Shown here in pieces: positions 6,024 through 6,687 of a DNA stretch of 6,687 bases (its first letter is position 1; each line of letters starts with the position of its first letter). The notes under the pieces are model-generated. The model did not search any database. It was not told the DNA's origin and worked only from the letters and a program-made list of their open reading frames with translations. Position numbers and translations under genes: made by a program. The DNA is from Acidobacteria bacterium AH-259-G07 (lineage in GTDB: Bacteria > Acidobacteriota > UBA6911 > RPQK01 > JADFOI01), in NCBI GenBank assembly GCA_027717925.1, contig JALLON010000143.1, positions 1-6,687 of the forward strand, read 5' to 3'.

Positions 6024-6687
6024 TCAATTCTTAGAAGAGGCACGAGGAGAATAGAGTTCATTGAGACCTTCAAGTGAGAAATCGGGCGAATTGCAGACAG
6101 TGATAATCTGCTGCTCGCGCTCGATGATCTGAGCGGCAGCTTTGGGAACCTCGCCGGCGATCTCTTGGGGCACCACCAGTGCTCCGTGCTTGTCGGCGTG
6201 CATCAGATCGCCCGAGTGGACCACTAACCCGCCGACTTTGACCGGTTCAGCGAAATCGACCAGGTCCACATAGGCGTGCGAGACACAAACACCCGAGGCC
6301 AGGTAGTGAAAGCCAAGAGCGTGCACCTCATCCAGATCGCGAACGTGACCGTTGGTGATCACCCCCACACAGCCAAGTCGTTTGTGGATTGTTGATTGAA
6401 CTTCTCCAAAGTAAGCCCCCACACCGGGCGGCTGATCCAGATCCTGCATCACCACCACACGTGGCTCAGGCACTTCCAGGACGTACTTCCAGAAATCGTA
6501 CCGGGAAGCTGGTCTACTTGCCGGCTGCTCAGCCGCAAATCGCGCCGTCACAGCGTAGCCGACTAACACCCCCAAGTCCGGAAACAGACAGCCAATCTGG
6601 GGCGACATAAAACCTTGATTGCGCGCTCGCTTTTCGAAAAGTTCAACCGCGTTTGAGACCGTAGGCGTGCTCAAAGCGCGCAGGGCC
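6024..6687 (-). CDS. RraA-like aldolase/decarboxylase, 5' end cut by window edge
   Basis: Member of the RraA-like superfamily, which includes 4-hydroxy-4-methyl-2-oxoglutarate aldolases, oxaloacetate decarboxylases and the E. coli RNase E regulator RraA. The first apparent start is TTG at 6674, but the frame continues to the edge encoding ALRALSTPTVSNAVE, the normal N-terminal helix and 'S-T-P-T-x-x-D/N' strand of this family, so the true start lies beyond 6687. Numbering from the TTG: GEVQ (90-93), NGHVRDLDE (108-116) with R112-D113, and GDLMHADKHGALVVP (155-169). R-D is the substrate/magnesium pair of the catalytic members, so an enzyme is more likely than an RNase E regulator. The partner Asp of the D-x20-R-D motif is Glu here (E91). 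Likely cleaves or decarboxylates a 2-keto acid from the same pathway as the downstream dehydrogenase, which lies 257 bases further along the same strand. Confidence 0.85.
   Translation of the reverse strand, partial: ALRALSTPTVSNAVELFEKRARNQGFMSPQIGCLFPDLGVLVGYAVTARFAAEQPASRPASRYDFWKYVLEVPEPRVVVMQDLDQPPGVGAYFGEVQSTIHKRLGCVGVITNGHVRDLDEVHALGFHYLASGVCVSHAYVDLVDFAEPVKVGGLVVHSGDLMHADKHGALVVPQEIAGEVPKAAAQIIEREQQIITVCNSPDFSLEGLNELYSPRASSKN

Noticed and set aside
5699..6027. Two short minus-strand reading frames (82 and 68 codons) across the RraA-Ldh_2 gap
   Set aside because: They run through the inverted-repeat element, are Arg-rich, overlap the real genes at their ends and show no ribosome site or known domain.

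Overview
The window is a bacterial chromosome segment carrying six protein-coding genes. Both edges cut into genes. No rRNA, tRNA, CRISPR array or phage gene is visible. The organism cannot be fixed from the sequence. Moderate G+C, a Tat-exported aldo/keto reductase, an Nramp-like carrier without the usual metal motifs, and small palindromic elements would suit a soil-type bacterium such as an Acidobacteriota or a related lineage; this is a weak inference.

Layout. Two genes point right. At 2-1015 is an aldo/keto reductase whose reading frame is open to the left edge and carries a twin-arginine motif upstream of the first apparent start. At 1063-2094 is a zinc-dependent medium-chain alcohol/polyol dehydrogenase. 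They end at a perfect 29-base palindrome (2102-2130) and converge on four leftward genes. In transcription order from the right edge these are an RraA-like aldolase/decarboxylase (start beyond the window), a Ldh_2-type malate/L-lactate/diketogulonate dehydrogenase (4705-5766), an Nramp-like membrane carrier 8 bases behind it (3332-4696), and a long YjbQ/UPF0047-type protein (2133-3203).

The non-coding gaps hold two transposon-like palindromic elements. A 139-base element with 23-base perfect terminal inverted repeats and TA ends sits between the RraA-like gene and the Ldh_2 gene (5824-5962). A 52-base hairpin with near-perfect arms flanked by CTGG on both sides sits between the carrier and the YjbQ-like gene (3253-3304). 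A stem followed by TTTT lies directly after the RraA-like gene on its coding strand.

How the genes may work together (inference): two alcohol/aldehyde oxidoreductases, a 2-keto-acid/2-hydroxy-acid dehydrogenase and an RraA-type aldolase are what one expects of a sugar, polyol or sugar-acid breakdown locus. The carrier, tightly coupled to the dehydrogenase, could import the substrate or a metal. The substrate cannot be named from the sequence. No clearly new defence or mobile system is present. The most unusual items are the motif-altered Nramp-like carrier, the extended YjbQ-like protein with a possible second degenerate YjbQ copy, and the two palindromic elements.
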